Assembly (NCBI RefSeq): GCF_001461825.1
Contig: NZ_LLZC01000019.1
Location: forward strand, 124,001-188,000
Direction: 5' to 3'
Origin: Bacillus velezensis
GTDB taxonomy: Bacteria; Bacillota; Bacilli; Bacillales; Bacillaceae
Length of the DNA: 64,000 nucleotides
Notes under the pieces: model-generated
Database searches by the model: none
The model's input: the letters and a program-made list of their open reading frames with translations, nothing else
Told to the model about the DNA's origin: nothing
Shown here: piece after piece, positions 27,353 through 37,050 of the stretch
How positions within the stretch are numbered: the first letter of the stretch is position 1
Layout of the letters: each line of letters opens with the position of its first letter
Made by a program: the position numbers and the translations under genes

Positions 27353-28660
27353 CTATATCGTTTTCGAAATAGTTTGAATAGTCTCAATTGCGCGTTTAGC
27401 GTATTCTTCATTTCGTTCTTTTTTGTTTTTAATTTTTACAGGCAATTCTTTTAAGAGGCCGAAGTTTGCATTCATCGGCTGGAAGTTCTTCTGATTTGTC
27501 GTCGTAATGTAGTGAGCCATGCTTCCGATCGCCGTCTCCTGCGGGAATGTCACAAGATCCTGACCGAGCACAAGTTTGGCGGCATTGATTCCCGCTACAA
27601 GACCTGAAGCGGCAGATTCAACATAACCCTCTACGCCGGTCATTTGGCCCGCGAAAAACAGATCGTTACGCTGTTTAAATTGATATGTCGGGTTCAAAAG
27701 GCTCGGCGAGTTGATAAATGTGTTTCTGTGCATGACGCCGTATCTGACGATATCAACATTTTCAAGGCCGGGGATCAGTTTAAGCACTTCTTTTTGGTCT
27801 CCCCATTTTAAATGTGTCTGAAAACCTACAATATTATAAAGCGTTCCCGCCGCATCATCCTGTCTGAGCTGAACGACTGCATAAGGGCGCTTGCCAGTTT
27901 TCGGATCTTCCAGTCCGACCGGTTTCATCGGTCCGAACAGCATCGTTTTCTTGCCTCTTTTCGCCATGACTTCAATCGGCATGCAGCCTTCAAAGAAGAT
28001 TTCTTTCTCGAATTCTTTTAAAGGTACCGTCTCAGCCGTCGTCAATGCTTCATAGAAACGGTCGAACTCTTCCTCTGTCATCGGGCAGTTTAAGTACGCC
28101 GCTTCTCCCTTGTCATAACGGGATTTTAAGTACACTTTCTCCATATCAAGGCTGTCTTTTTCGACAATCGGCGCCGCCGCGTCATAAAAATACAGATACT
28201 CTTCTCCCGTGAGCTCTTTCAGCTGCTGTGAAAGCGATTCTGACGTAAGCGGTCCGGTCGCGATAACCGTCGGGCCTTCCGGAATCTCTGTTACTTCCTC
28301 AGTAAGAACCGTTACGTTCGGATGGTTTTTCACGAGATCCGTCACGCTTTGCGCAAATTCATGACGGTCAACGGCAAGCGCTCCCCCTGCCGGAACCGAG
28401 CATTTATCAGCAGATTGAATGATTGCCGAGTCAAGCGCCCGCATTTCTTCTTTTAATACGCCTACCGCATTGGCGAGTGTATTTGAACGGAGGGAGTTGC
28501 TGCATACCAGTTCGGCGAATTTATCAGTATGATGGGCTGCCGTCTGCCTGACGGGCCGCATTTCATATAGTTTCACTTGAATTCCTCGTTTTGCAAGCTG
28601 CCATGCCGCTTCACTTCCGGCAAGGCCTGCTCCGATTACATTAACTGTTTGCTGGTTCAT
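27353..28660 (-). CDS. trmFO: tRNA (m5U54) methyltransferase TrmFO (folate- and FAD-dependent)
   Basis: Methylates U54 of tRNA using methylene-tetrahydrofolate as carbon donor and FAD/NAD(P)H, the Gram-positive alternative to TrmA. The N-terminal Rossmann motif is [21 protein letters not shown] conserved cysteine lies in [12 protein letters not shown] and another in [20 protein letters not shown]; cysteines in these stretches serve catalysis in the family. Length is 435 residues. It sits 64 bases after topA. Confidence 0.97.
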   Translation of the reverse strand: MNQQTVNVIGAGLAGSEAAWQLAKRGIQVKLYEMRPVRQTAAHHTDKFAELVCSNSLRSNTLANAVGVLKEEMRALDSAIIQSADKCSVPAGGALAVDRHEFAQSVTDLVKNHPNVTVLTEEVTEIPEGPTVIATGPLTSESLSQQLKELTGEEYLYFYDAAAPIVEKDSLDMEKVYLKSRYDKGEAAYLNCPMTEEEFDRFYEALTTAETVPLKEFEKEIFFEGCMPIEVMAKRGKKTMLFGPMKPVGLEDPKTGKRPYAVVQLRQDDAAGTLYNIVGFQTHLKWGDQKEVLKLIPGLENVDIVRYGVMHRNTFINSPSLLNPTYQFKQRNDLFFAGQMTGVEGYVESAASGLVAGINAAKLVLGQDLVTFPQETAIGSMAHYITTTNQKNFQPMNANFGLLKELPVKIKNKKERNEEYAKRAIETIQTISKTI

Positions 28661-28701
28661 TTCTTTTCATCTCCTGTTGTTTGTCCCTTCCACACAAAGA
28701 A

Positions 28702-28723
28702 GGTGAGCAAGGCTCTGCTCACC
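28702..28723 (-). terminator. Hairpin after topA (weak terminator)
   Basis: GGTGAGCA and TGCTCACC form an 8-bp stem with a 6-base loop just past the topA stop. On the minus strand the following bases are TTCTTT, a poor U tract, so partial termination or read-through into trmFO is likely. Confidence 0.5.
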
Positions 28724-28724
28724 G

Positions 28725-30800
28725 CTACTTCTGTGGTTCTTCCTTATAATCGCATTCGACGCATTGGACTTGTATGCCTTTTTTAAGCTTTTTCTCTACG
28801 AGCATATTTTCACATTTCGGGCATTTTCGTTCAATCGGTTTGTCCCAAGATACGAAGTCGCATTCAGGATAACGGTCACAGCCGTAAAAGACGCGTTTCT
28901 TTTTTGATTTTCGTTCGACAATGTTTCCTTCATGGCACTTAGGACATTTTACGCCGATTTGTTTGACAATCGGTTTTGTATTCCGGCAGTCAGGGAAGTT
29001 GGAGCACGCCATAAATTTGCCGTATCGGCCCATTTTATAAACCATCCGGGAGCCGCATAATTCACAATCTTCATCGGCGTATTCAGGTTCGATTTCCACT
29101 TCTTTCATTTCGGCTTCCGCTTTTTTCACGCGTTTTTCGAAGTCGGTGTAGAAGCTGTCAATGATTTGAACCCATTCTGTCTGGCCATCTTCAACATGGT
29201 CAAGGTCTCTTTCCATTTTAGCCGTGAATTCAACGTTGATGATTTCCGGGAAAAACTCCATGATAAGATCCAGCACGATCTGCCCAAGCTCAGTCGGCAC
29301 AAACCGTTTATTGTCTAATCCCACGTAACCGCGGCGCTGGATGGTGTCAAGAGTCGGCGCATATGTCGAAGGACGGCCGATCCCCAGTTCTTCAAGTGTT
29401 TTAACCAGGCGCGCCTCTGTATAACGCGGAGGCGGCTGAGTAAAGTGCTGCTCAGGCTCAATATCTTTCGATAAAACCGTGTCTCCCTCTTTAAGGTCCG
29501 GAAGCATGCGGTCTTTTTCTTCCAGCTGATCGTCTTTACCCTCTACATAGACTTTCATGAAGCCGGCGAATTTGACTTTACTTCCGTTTGCCCGGAATGT
29601 CAATCCGTTATTGCTGAGATCGACGCTCATCGTATCTAGGACTGCAGGCGCCATCTGGCTTGCAACAAAGCGCTCCCAAATCAGCTTGTATAATCTGAGC
29701 TGGTCTCTTCCAAGCACCGCTTTTAAGTCGGCAGGTTTTCTGAGCACCGAAGTCGGGCGGATCGCTTCGTGGGCATCTTGAGCATTTTCATTTTTCTTTG
29801 CCGGTTTCCGTTTTCCCGCTAAGTACTCTTTTCCGTACGCCTGATCAATAAAAGCTGACGCTTCTTCAACGGCTGTATTGGAAATCCGCGTTGAGTCCGT
29901 TCTCATATACGTGATGAGCCCGACTGTCCCTTCTTTGCCGAGATCAATTCCTTCATATAATTGCTGAGCGATCATCATCGTTTTCTTCGCTCTGAAATTC
30001 AGCTTCCTGGCAGCCTCCTGCTGCAGAGTGGACGTTGTAAACGGCAGAGCGGGATTTCGTTTGCGCTCTTTTTTCGTAACCTTGTCAACTGTATACTTAT
30101 TCCCTTTCAGCTGAGCAAGGACGGCTTTTACGTCTTCTTCGCTTTTTAAAGGAAGCTTTTTGCCGCTTTTCCCGAAAAATCCGGCTTCAAACGTCTCTTT
30201 TCCCTTTAAAAATGAGCCGGTAATCGTCCAGTACTCTTCAGGTTTAAAGTCGTTGATTTCCTTTTCCCGGTCGATGATCAGCCGGAGTGCAACGGATTGC
30301 ACACGGCCCGCACTGAGGCCTTTTTTTACTTTTTTCCAAAGAATCGGGCTGATTTTGTATCCGACGAGTCTGTCTAGTATGCGGCGCGCCTGCTGCGCAT
30401 CGACAAGATCCATATTAATCATGCGCGGATGTTTAAATGATTCTTTAATGGCGTCTTTCGTTATTTCATTAAAGACGACCCGGCAGTCCGAGCTGAGATC
30501 CAGATCAAGGCTGTGTGCGAGATGCCATGCAATCGCTTCCCCTTCTCTGTCGGGGTCGGCCGCGAGATAGACTTTTTTTGCTTTCTTTGCCGCTGTTTTT
30601 AATTCTTTTAAAACAGGGCCTTTTCCGCGGATCGTAATATATTTCGGTTCAAAGTTCTGTTCGATGTCAACTCCCATTTGACTTTTCGGAAGATCCCGGA
30701 CATGTCCCATTGAAGCTTTGACTTTATATTTCTTCCCTAAATAACGTTCAATCGTTTTCGCCTTTGCCGGCGATTCCACGATGACTAGATAATCAGACAT
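28725..30800 (-). CDS. topA: DNA topoisomerase I
   Basis: Type IA topoisomerase that relaxes negative supercoils. The Toprim domain has [17 protein letters not shown] and the metal-binding DPDREGE (about 83-88). The active-site tyrosine is about residue 298 in [12 protein letters not shown]. Three C-terminal zinc fingers start with CELCGS (about 580), CPKCHEG and CPKCENM. I chose the ATG at 30800 (MSDYLVIV, 691 residues) because AGGGGG precedes it; the start at 30815 would place those bases inside the gene. Confidence 0.98.
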   Translation of the reverse strand: MSDYLVIVESPAKAKTIERYLGKKYKVKASMGHVRDLPKSQMGVDIEQNFEPKYITIRGKGPVLKELKTAAKKAKKVYLAADPDREGEAIAWHLAHSLDLDLSSDCRVVFNEITKDAIKESFKHPRMINMDLVDAQQARRILDRLVGYKISPILWKKVKKGLSAGRVQSVALRLIIDREKEINDFKPEEYWTITGSFLKGKETFEAGFFGKSGKKLPLKSEEDVKAVLAQLKGNKYTVDKVTKKERKRNPALPFTTSTLQQEAARKLNFRAKKTMMIAQQLYEGIDLGKEGTVGLITYMRTDSTRISNTAVEEASAFIDQAYGKEYLAGKRKPAKKNENAQDAHEAIRPTSVLRKPADLKAVLGRDQLRLYKLIWERFVASQMAPAVLDTMSVDLSNNGLTFRANGSKVKFAGFMKVYVEGKDDQLEEKDRMLPDLKEGDTVLSKDIEPEQHFTQPPPRYTEARLVKTLEELGIGRPSTYAPTLDTIQRRGYVGLDNKRFVPTELGQIVLDLIMEFFPEIINVEFTAKMERDLDHVEDGQTEWVQIIDSFYTDFEKRVKKAEAEMKEVEIEPEYADEDCELCGSRMVYKMGRYGKFMACSNFPDCRNTKPIVKQIGVKCPKCHEGNIVERKSKKKRVFYGCDRYPECDFVSWDKPIERKCPKCENMLVEKKLKKGIQVQCVECDYKEEPQK

Positions 30801-30943
30801 TTTCATCCCCCTCAAGAGGTGTTCTCTCTCTTTTCAAGTATCAATTCATTTTAGAGCTGCCTTTTTATGGCTTTCAACATTTCATTCTTTATGATGAACG
30901 TCATTTTATACATGAAAATAATGTGCAACTTTAAATCCTCACT

Positions 30944-30973
30944 ATTATTAAATATTACAATACCGTTTGTCAA
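30944..30973 (-). promoter_or_regulatory. Putative SigA promoter of topA
   Basis: On the minus strand a perfect -35 TTGACA (30968-30973) is 18 bases from AATAAT (30944-30949, 5 of 6). It lies just past the dprA stop. The transcript would have a leader of about 135 bases before topA; I see no strong structure in that leader. Confidence 0.55.
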
Positions 30974-30981
30974 ACGATATT

Positions 30982-31881
30982 TCAAAAGGGTTCCGTATAC
31001 TGAACGCATCGGGCGGTCAGCTCTCCGTCAATATCCTCTGCGCATAATACAGCTTTCGCCCCTTCTTGAATGAGTTTTATAGGTCCTCCGGAATATGGAT
31101 TAAATATGGAACCCGGAACGGCAAATACCTCTCTGCCTTGATCGAGAGCCTGGTAAGCTGTGATTAATGAACCGCTTTTTTCTTTTCCCTGCACGACCAC
31201 AATTCCTTCACTTAGTCCGCTGATTATGCGGTTTCTCATCGGAAAGTGCCATTTTTTCGGCTTTGTTTCAGGAGGATGTTCTGAGAGTAGGAGATGGTGT
31301 TCAGCCATGTATTCTGCTAACAGGAGATTTTCCCGGGGATAGATATGATGGAATCCGCCGGCTATCACGCCGATCGTAAGCCCTTTTGCCCTGATGCTCG
31401 CCTTATGAGACAATCCGTCTATACCGGATGCAAGCCCGCTTACAATGACCCAGCCTTTTTTTGAGAGTTCGGCGGAAAGATGCCCAGCCGCTTTTATTCC
31501 GTCTTCCGTCGGTTTCCGCGTTCCTACAATCCCGATTTTTCTGCCTTTTTCAAGAAGCAGCGTGTTCCCTTTTGCATACAAGACAGCCGGCGGATCATAA
31601 ATCGCTTTAAGCCATGTTGGATAGCGGCTTGATGAAATCGGAATGACAGTAATGCCTTTGCGGCGGTAATCGGACAGAACTTCATCAAGTTCCGGTTCCT
31701 TGCGCTCTATTTCCCGAAAAATTGCTTCCGGGGCTGTTTTCCCTTCTGATAAAACAGTTAATGGATGCGGATCCGGTAAAAAAGACAGAGAGTGGTCAGC
31801 TTTCCACCATTTTAATAGAAGAGACGGGGAAATGATTTGATTAATACTGCAGACCATTAAACAGCGCGATGCTTGATCCAA
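30982..31881 (-). CDS. dprA: DNA processing protein DprA (Smf), recombination mediator for transformation
   Basis: DprA loads RecA on incoming single-stranded DNA during natural transformation. The Rossmann-like core has GIVGTRKPTEDGIKAAGHL, WVIVSGLASGIDGLSHKASI, GVIAGGFHHIYPRENLLLAE and WHFPMRNRIISGLSEGIVV. I chose the TTG at 31881 (MDQASRCL, 299 residues), 9 bases after GGAGG. The TTG at 31890 directly abuts that site. It follows the sucD terminator and is probably ComK-regulated as in B. subtilis, though I did not find a clear ComK box. Confidence 0.95.
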   Translation of the reverse strand: MDQASRCLMVCSINQIISPSLLLKWWKADHSLSFLPDPHPLTVLSEGKTAPEAIFREIERKEPELDEVLSDYRRKGITVIPISSSRYPTWLKAIYDPPAVLYAKGNTLLLEKGRKIGIVGTRKPTEDGIKAAGHLSAELSKKGWVIVSGLASGIDGLSHKASIRAKGLTIGVIAGGFHHIYPRENLLLAEYMAEHHLLLSEHPPETKPKKWHFPMRNRIISGLSEGIVVVQGKEKSGSLITAYQALDQGREVFAVPGSIFNPYSGGPIKLIQEGAKAVLCAEDIDGELTARCVQYTEPF

Positions 31882-31907
31882 ATCTGGCAACCTCCTCTTT
31901 TTTCAGC

Positions 31908-31939
31908 AAAAACAGGAACAGCCGTTACGGCTGCCCCTG
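31908..31939 (-). terminator. Rho-independent terminator after sucD
   Basis: Read on the minus strand, CAGG(GG)CAGCCG and CGGCTG(TT)CCTG form a stem with a short loop, followed by TTTTT. It lies between the sucD stop and dprA and ends the sucCD unit. Confidence 0.85.
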
Positions 31940-31945
31940 CTTCGA

Positions 31946-32848
31946 TCAGTGCGTTTTGCACGTTTCAAATAAGCCTTTTTCTTTTAACACCTTAATCAAC
32001 GTTTCACCCATTACAGAAGGGGTTTCCGCGACTTCAATTCCGCAGGCGTTCATCGTTTTGACTTTTTCTTCTGCCGTGCCTTTTCCTCCGGAGATGATGG
32101 CGCCCGCGTGGCCCATGCGTTTTCCCGGAGGCGCGGTTTTACCGCCGATAAAGCCGACAACAGGCTTCGTCATGTTCGCTTTCACCCACTCAGCCGCTTC
32201 TTCTTCAGCTGTGCCGCCGATTTCTCCGATCATGATGACGGCATGTGTTTCAGGATCTTCATTGAACGCTTTTAACACGTCAATAAAGTTCGTGCCGTTG
32301 ACCGGATCGCCGCCGATCCCTACAGCGGTAGATTGGCCTACGCCGGCTTCTGAAAGCTGATGGACGGCCTCGTATGTCAATGTTCCTGAACGGGATACAA
32401 CGCCTACATGGCCCCTTTTATGAATGTATCCCGGCATAATGCCGATCTTGCATTCTTCAGGTGTAATAACACCCGGGCAGTTCGGCCCTATTAATCTCGT
32501 TTTCTTGCCTTCCATAAAGCGCTTCACCTTCACCATGTCCAAAACCGGAATGTGCTCAGTGATACAAATGACAAGATCAATTTCCGCGTCAACCGCTTCC
32601 ATAATTGCGTCCGCCGCAAACGGAGCCGGCACGTAAATAACTGACGCATCAGCGCCCGTTGTATGAACCGCTTCTGCGACCGTATTGAATACCGGTACGC
32701 CTTCCGCTTCCGTTCCGCCTTTTCCAGGTGTTACACCGCCAACGATATTCGTGCCGTATTCCAGCATCTGCTTTGTATGAAATAAAGCGGTAGAACCTGT
32801 AATCCCCTGTACAATAACTCTTGTATCTTTATTGATAAAAACACTCAT
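31946..32848 (-). CDS. sucD: Succinate-CoA ligase (ADP-forming) alpha subunit
   Basis: The alpha subunit of succinyl-CoA synthetase in the citric acid cycle. The CoA-binding Rossmann domain has [40 protein letters not shown] is the family pattern. The phosphorylated active-site histidine is His247 in [16 protein letters not shown]. Length is 300 residues. It follows sucC by 28 bases and precedes a strong terminator. Confidence 0.98.
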   Translation of the reverse strand: MSVFINKDTRVIVQGITGSTALFHTKQMLEYGTNIVGGVTPGKGGTEAEGVPVFNTVAEAVHTTGADASVIYVPAPFAADAIMEAVDAEIDLVICITEHIPVLDMVKVKRFMEGKKTRLIGPNCPGVITPEECKIGIMPGYIHKRGHVGVVSRSGTLTYEAVHQLSEAGVGQSTAVGIGGDPVNGTNFIDVLKAFNEDPETHAVIMIGEIGGTAEEEAAEWVKANMTKPVVGFIGGKTAPPGKRMGHAGAIISGGKGTAEEKVKTMNACGIEVAETPSVMGETLIKVLKEKGLFETCKTH

Positions 32849-32876
32849 TATCTGGTCCCCTGCCTTTCATTCTTTC

Positions 32877-34034
32877 CTAAACTAAGGATACGATTTTCTG
32901 TGCGCCGTCTGCCATTGATTCCGCAGATGTGATGTTTAAGCCTGATTCATTCAGGATTTTCTTTCCTAAATCTACGTTTGTCCCTTCAAGGCGCACGACC
33001 AGCGGCAATGTCAATCCGACTTGTCTCGTCGCTTCAACAACGCCCTCGGCGATGACATCACACTTCATGATGCCTCCGAAAATATTAACGAAAATTCCTT
33101 TTACGTTTTGATCGGAAAGAATGATTTTAAAAGCTTCCGTAACTTTTTCTGCGGTTGCGCCGCCCCCGACATCAAGGAAGTTTGCAGGTTCTCCGCCGTA
33201 GTGTTTAATGATATCCATTGTAGACATTGCAAGACCCGCGCCGTTTACCATACAGCCGATATTTCCATCAAGGGAAATGTAGCTTAAATCGTATTTTGAC
33301 GCTTCGATTTCTTTCGGATCTTCTTCATCTAAATCTCTGTATTCCATAATGTCTTTTTGTCTGTATAACGCATTGCTGTCGAAGTTCAGCTTAGCATCCA
33401 GCGCCATGACGTTTCCGTCCCCCGTAACGACGAGAGGGTTGATCTCGGCGATGGAGCAGTCCTTCTCAACAAATGCTTTGTATAAACCGAGCATAAATTT
33501 AGCGGCTTTGCCGACAAGCTCTTTCGGGATGTTAATTGCGAATGCAATTTCCCTTGCCTGATAGCCCTGAAGGCCGACAGCCGGATCAATTACCGCTTTT
33601 TTAATTTTTTCAGGTGTTTTTTCCGCTACTTCTTCAATCTCCGTTCCGCCTTCTTCAGACGCCATTAAAACGATTCTTGAAGTAGCGCGGTCAAGTACAA
33701 GCCCGACATAGTATTCCTTTTTAATATCGCAGCCTTCTTCAATAAGTAAGCGTTTTATTACTTGTCCGTCCGGACCCGTTTGATGTGTGACGAGCGTCTT
33801 GCCTAACAGTTCTTCGGCATACTCTTTCACTTCATCTTTTGTTTTTGCAATCTTTACCCCACCAGCTTTGCCGCGGCCGCCAGCATGGATTTGCGCCTTT
33901 ACGACATAAACCGAGCTTGACAGGCTCTCTGCTTTTTCAACTGCTTCCTCTGCTGTAAAAGCCACTTTACCTTCAGGAACAGACACCCCGTATTTTCTGA
34001 GGACTTCTTTTCCCTGGTACTCATGGATATTCAT
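32877..34034 (-). CDS. sucC: Succinate-CoA ligase beta subunit
   Basis: The nucleotide- and succinate-binding beta subunit. The ATP-grasp N domain ([18 protein letters not shown] near 45-62) and C-terminal CoA-ligase domain ([38 protein letters not shown]) are complete. I chose the ATG at 34034 (MNIHEYQGK, 385 residues), 7 bases after AGGAGG. A promoter matching SigA lies about 50 bases upstream. Confidence 0.98.
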   Translation of the reverse strand: MNIHEYQGKEVLRKYGVSVPEGKVAFTAEEAVEKAESLSSSVYVVKAQIHAGGRGKAGGVKIAKTKDEVKEYAEELLGKTLVTHQTGPDGQVIKRLLIEEGCDIKKEYYVGLVLDRATSRIVLMASEEGGTEIEEVAEKTPEKIKKAVIDPAVGLQGYQAREIAFAINIPKELVGKAAKFMLGLYKAFVEKDCSIAEINPLVVTGDGNVMALDAKLNFDSNALYRQKDIMEYRDLDEEDPKEIEASKYDLSYISLDGNIGCMVNGAGLAMSTMDIIKHYGGEPANFLDVGGGATAEKVTEAFKIILSDQNVKGIFVNIFGGIMKCDVIAEGVVEATRQVGLTLPLVVRLEGTNVDLGKKILNESGLNITSAESMADGAQKIVSLV

Positions 34035-34084
34035 TTCCCATCCTCCTAACTTATGTAGCAAAACTAAAAATAGACTGCGCTTTC

Positions 34085-34113
34085 ATTCTATATAATACTG
34101 GAAGAATTGTCTA
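34085..34113 (-). promoter_or_regulatory. Putative SigA promoter of sucCD
   Basis: On the minus strand -35 TAGACA (34108-34113, 5 of 6) and -10 TAGAAT (34085-34090, 5 of 6) are 17 bases apart, 50 bases before the sucC start. It lies in the 174-base gap after ylqH. I see no cre box or other operator. Confidence 0.6.
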
Positions 34114-34208
34114 GGGTTCAAAACAAAATCTTTATATCCTTCCAAACATTCTAACTTTTATTTTATTGAAAATATAAATTTAAACGGAGTCCGGGAAATG
34201 AATGGTCC

Positions 34209-34490
34209 TTATTTTTCGTTTTTCAGGGTTTCGTCCAGTCTGTAAACAAATGAAAAAATTTCGGCAACGGTTTCATAAAGCGCCTCCGGTATCTGATCGT
34301 CAACCGTCAAATGGCGCATTAATTCGACAAGGGTTCTGTCTTCCTGAATGGGGACCCCAGCCTTCTCAGCTTCTTTTATAATATTTTCCGCCACGTGCCC
34401 CCTGCCTGTTGCGACAACCTTCGGGACTTGGTCTTTCTGCCGGTCGTAATGCAGGGCGACAGCTCTTCTTAACGGCGTTTGCTCTTTCAT
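34209..34490 (-). CDS. ylqH: Stand-alone FlhB C-terminal-like protein YlqH
   Basis: A 93-residue soluble protein like the cytoplasmic FlhB-CC domain. RRAVALHYDRQKDQVPKVVA aligns with HYAIALKYDEKKMDAPYIVA of FlhB in this window, the segment just after its NPTH self-cleavage site, and ALYETVAEIFSFVYRLDE aligns with EFFKVIAEILAYVYK. The NPTH motif and membrane helices are absent. It overlaps the ylqG stop by 4 bases. Function is unknown; a role in type III export switching is inferred only from similarity. Confidence 0.88.
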   Translation of the reverse strand: MKEQTPLRRAVALHYDRQKDQVPKVVATGRGHVAENIIKEAEKAGVPIQEDRTLVELMRHLTVDDQIPEALYETVAEIFSFVYRLDETLKNEK

Positions 34491-36190
34491 ATTTTCACAT
34501 CCACTTTTCTTCCGCCGTCTTTTTCTATAAACTCTTCCACAAGAGCGCTCTGGTCTTTCGGGCGCCGTTTTTTAGCCGTGACGCCTGACAGACTGAAGCC
34601 CGTTTCTTTTACGGCTTCTTTTAAAGCCGGTACGAGAGGGTCGATGGCCGCCTGAAGCTCAAAATCAGTCTCAACCGTAATAGTCATTACATTTTGCTGA
34701 ATGATGCAGTCCACAACGGTTTCTTGCAGTGTTTCAAGATGCAGCAAAAACAGGAGCCTGCAATGTGACGGATCGAGTTTTCCGTCCGGCTTCTTCCGTC
34801 CTTTAAAGAGAACTGTGATGTCATTCTCATACGCGGACGCTCCCAGCGGAAATGACAGCACCATCTGCGTAAAAGAAGGGTTATGCTGCTCAATAAACAG
34901 CTGGCCGTTTAATTTATGAATAAGCGGTTCCGCCTCTTGTTTAACGGATTGGGGCGCTTCTTGAAGCGTCCGGACGGCTTGGAGGGCTGTTTTCAGCGCT
35001 TGTTTCTCCGGCTGCGGAGACACGCCTTTTTCAAGCGCTCTAATGAATGATAATTCATCACGCGTGCCCAGTCCTTTTTTGATTTTCTGCAAAAGGCTTA
35101 ATACATCATGTTTTTCCGCATATTTCAATTCGGTGAGCTGAACGGCTTTTTCGAAAACAGCCGCCTCCTGTTCTGTCAAATGTGCTTTTTGAAGAACAGG
35201 TGCTGTTTTAAATGTTTTTTCTTGAGAAATGAAAGCCTTAATGATCTCCGCCGTTACTTTTACGGGACGGTTTTCAGTTTTTTCTGCCGAGGTCATTAAT
35301 TTCTCTATAATCTGTTTTGCCGTTTTTTCAGGCAGTTCCGGATCTGTCCGTGCACTCGGAGGAGAAGGTTGGCTTGAGACTGCCTTTCTGTTTTCACGAG
35401 TCTCTCGGACAAATGGTGACTGTTTTGATTCCGTCCGTTCTCCTTCATCCATCAGCCCGGTTTCTGGGGTCGGCATGCGTGCAGCCTCGGCAAGCTTCTT
35501 CAAGAGACGTTCTGCATGAAGATCCGTTTCCGCGTTTAACACGTCAGAAACCGCCTCTTTGAGCACAGACAGCTCTTTTGCCGATTGCGGAGCCTGATTG
35601 ATTGCCTGAAGCAGTCCTGAGAGGAGGCGCCGGGTCGGAACCGGATATTTAACGGCATGAATGGCTGACAAGACTTCCGGATGTGCGGGCAGTTCCCGTT
35701 TCAGCGCAAATACGATTGTTTCCGCCGCTTTTTTCAATTCGGCGGCCGGAAGCGATTCAGCCCAACGGATGCAGGCTTTGAGGCTGTTTTCCGTCATCGG
35801 CAGCTTCTGCTGCATAAACGTTTCGGCAATCTGCAGAGACACAGGGCCCGGTTTGACAGAAAGAGCGTTTAACAGTCTTCCCGCCGCTTCCTGAACGGTT
35901 TTCGGGCTTCCTTCGAATTGGTCAATGACATGAAGCCGGCCCGTTTTTTCCGCCGGCTGTTTGTCATAAGAAAACCAGTAATACGCCTGCGGACGAAGGG
36001 CGGTTTCAAGTTTTCCCTGCATCGTCCGGCCGCCGATTTGGATAAGGGCGCTTTGATCGTCCAGCAAACGGAGAACCTTCCCTAACAGCAGCCTTTGAGC
36101 GCCGCTGTCTTTACCGCCGTCTTGCCGGTCCGGAGGGATTTCCGCCGTCAGCTGTCTGAAAGCCGCTTGGATTTCGCCGCTTATGTTCAT
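34487..36190 (-). CDS. ylqG: Large protein with FliK-like C-terminal region, YlqG
   Basis: Not characterised to my knowledge. The 567-residue protein has no signal peptide or membrane helix. Residues 1-450 are helical and rich in Gln, Lys, Ala and Glu, with a low-complexity stretch near 250-300 (SSQPSPPSARTDPELPEKTA). The C-terminal 110 residues resemble the Flg_hook domain of FliK: LLFLLHLETLQETVVDCIIQ, then VMTITVETDFELQAAIDPLV, then ALKEAVKETGFSLSG. It follows rnhB by 16 bases and overlaps ylqH. Confidence 0.85.
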   Translation of the reverse strand: MNISGEIQAAFRQLTAEIPPDRQDGGKDSGAQRLLLGKVLRLLDDQSALIQIGGRTMQGKLETALRPQAYYWFSYDKQPAEKTGRLHVIDQFEGSPKTVQEAAGRLLNALSVKPGPVSLQIAETFMQQKLPMTENSLKACIRWAESLPAAELKKAAETIVFALKRELPAHPEVLSAIHAVKYPVPTRRLLSGLLQAINQAPQSAKELSVLKEAVSDVLNAETDLHAERLLKKLAEAARMPTPETGLMDEGERTESKQSPFVRETRENRKAVSSQPSPPSARTDPELPEKTAKQIIEKLMTSAEKTENRPVKVTAEIIKAFISQEKTFKTAPVLQKAHLTEQEAAVFEKAVQLTELKYAEKHDVLSLLQKIKKGLGTRDELSFIRALEKGVSPQPEKQALKTALQAVRTLQEAPQSVKQEAEPLIHKLNGQLFIEQHNPSFTQMVLSFPLGASAYENDITVLFKGRKKPDGKLDPSHCRLLFLLHLETLQETVVDCIIQQNVMTITVETDFELQAAIDPLVPALKEAVKETGFSLSGVTAKKRRPKDQSALVEEFIEKDGGRKVDVKI

Positions 36191-36206
36191 GTCTTAAGCC
36201 TCTTTT

Positions 36207-36974
36207 CTAACAATAAGATTGAACGGGAGCGAACGTTTTTCGGTGAATAGTTGTCGGTCCGTATGCCTGAAGAGCTTCAAGATGTTCTTTCGTTCCGTAG
36301 CCTTTATTTTTTTCAAAGCCGTACATGGGGTAGGTTTTGGCGTACTCAGCCATGAGCCGGTCCCGCGTTACTTTTGCGATGCAGGCTCCGGCGGCAATTG
36401 ACACGCTTTTGGCATCCCCTTTTATAACTGATGACTGCGGAATGTCAAGCGGAAGGGTCATGGCATCAACAAGCAGATAATCAGGTGTTTCCGTTAAAGC
36501 ATTGACGGCTTTTACCATCGCCAGTCTCGCGGCCTCATAAATGTTGATCCGGTCAATGACGTCCGCATGGACAATGCCGACTCCTACAGCCGCCGCTTCT
36601 TCCGTGATCCGGCTGTAATACTCCTCGAGCTTCTTTTCCGACAATTTCTTCGAGTCCGTGAGACCGAGAATCTCGCATTCTGCCGGCAAAATGACGGCGC
36701 CGGCGACAACCGGTCCGGCAAGCGGCCCTCTTCCGGCTTCGTCAACACCCGCAATCAGGCGGAAGCCCTTTTTGGATGACAGTCTTTCGTATGCCGTCAT
36801 GTTCAGCCATTGCTCTTTAAGAGCTTTTTCCTTCGCGTGCTTTTTCAGCCATTGCTCTAAAAGCGTCTGTACGCTTTTTCTCGGGTCTTTCTCACATTGG
36901 GCAAGGAAGGGGTCGCTTTCGTCCCTGACCTCTTGCAGGCGTTCTTTTACGCTTTTTACGGTTAATGTATTCAC
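36207..36974 (-). CDS. rnhB: Ribonuclease HII
   Basis: Cleaves RNA in RNA-DNA hybrids, including single ribonucleotides in DNA. The catalytic DE pair is in LIAGVDEAGRGPLAGPVVAG (about residue 78), with DSKKLSEKKLEEYY, VDAMTLPL and DAKSVSIAAGACIAKVTRD carrying other active-site residues. An extra N-terminal segment of about 70 residues precedes the catalytic domain, as in Bacillus. The start is GTG at 36974 with GGGAG upstream. Length is 255 residues. Confidence 0.97.
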   Translation of the reverse strand: MNTLTVKSVKERLQEVRDESDPFLAQCEKDPRKSVQTLLEQWLKKHAKEKALKEQWLNMTAYERLSSKKGFRLIAGVDEAGRGPLAGPVVAGAVILPAECEILGLTDSKKLSEKKLEEYYSRITEEAAAVGVGIVHADVIDRINIYEAARLAMVKAVNALTETPDYLLVDAMTLPLDIPQSSVIKGDAKSVSIAAGACIAKVTRDRLMAEYAKTYPMYGFEKNKGYGTKEHLEALQAYGPTTIHRKTFAPVQSYC

Positions 36975-37015
36975 GTTCTCTTCTCCCTTACATTATGTAT
37001 ATCGGTATTCTGCGG

Positions 37016-37050
37016 AAAAAATAAAGACCCGCATCGCTGCGCGTCTTTAT
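37016..37050 (-). terminator. Rho-independent terminator overlapping the rbgA stop codon
   Basis: On the minus strand ATAAAGAC..TGCG..CGCA..GTCTTTAT makes a stem of about 12 pairs followed by a T run. The rbgA stop codon (37047-37049) lies within the 5' arm, so a terminating ribosome would cover it. Confidence 0.82.
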
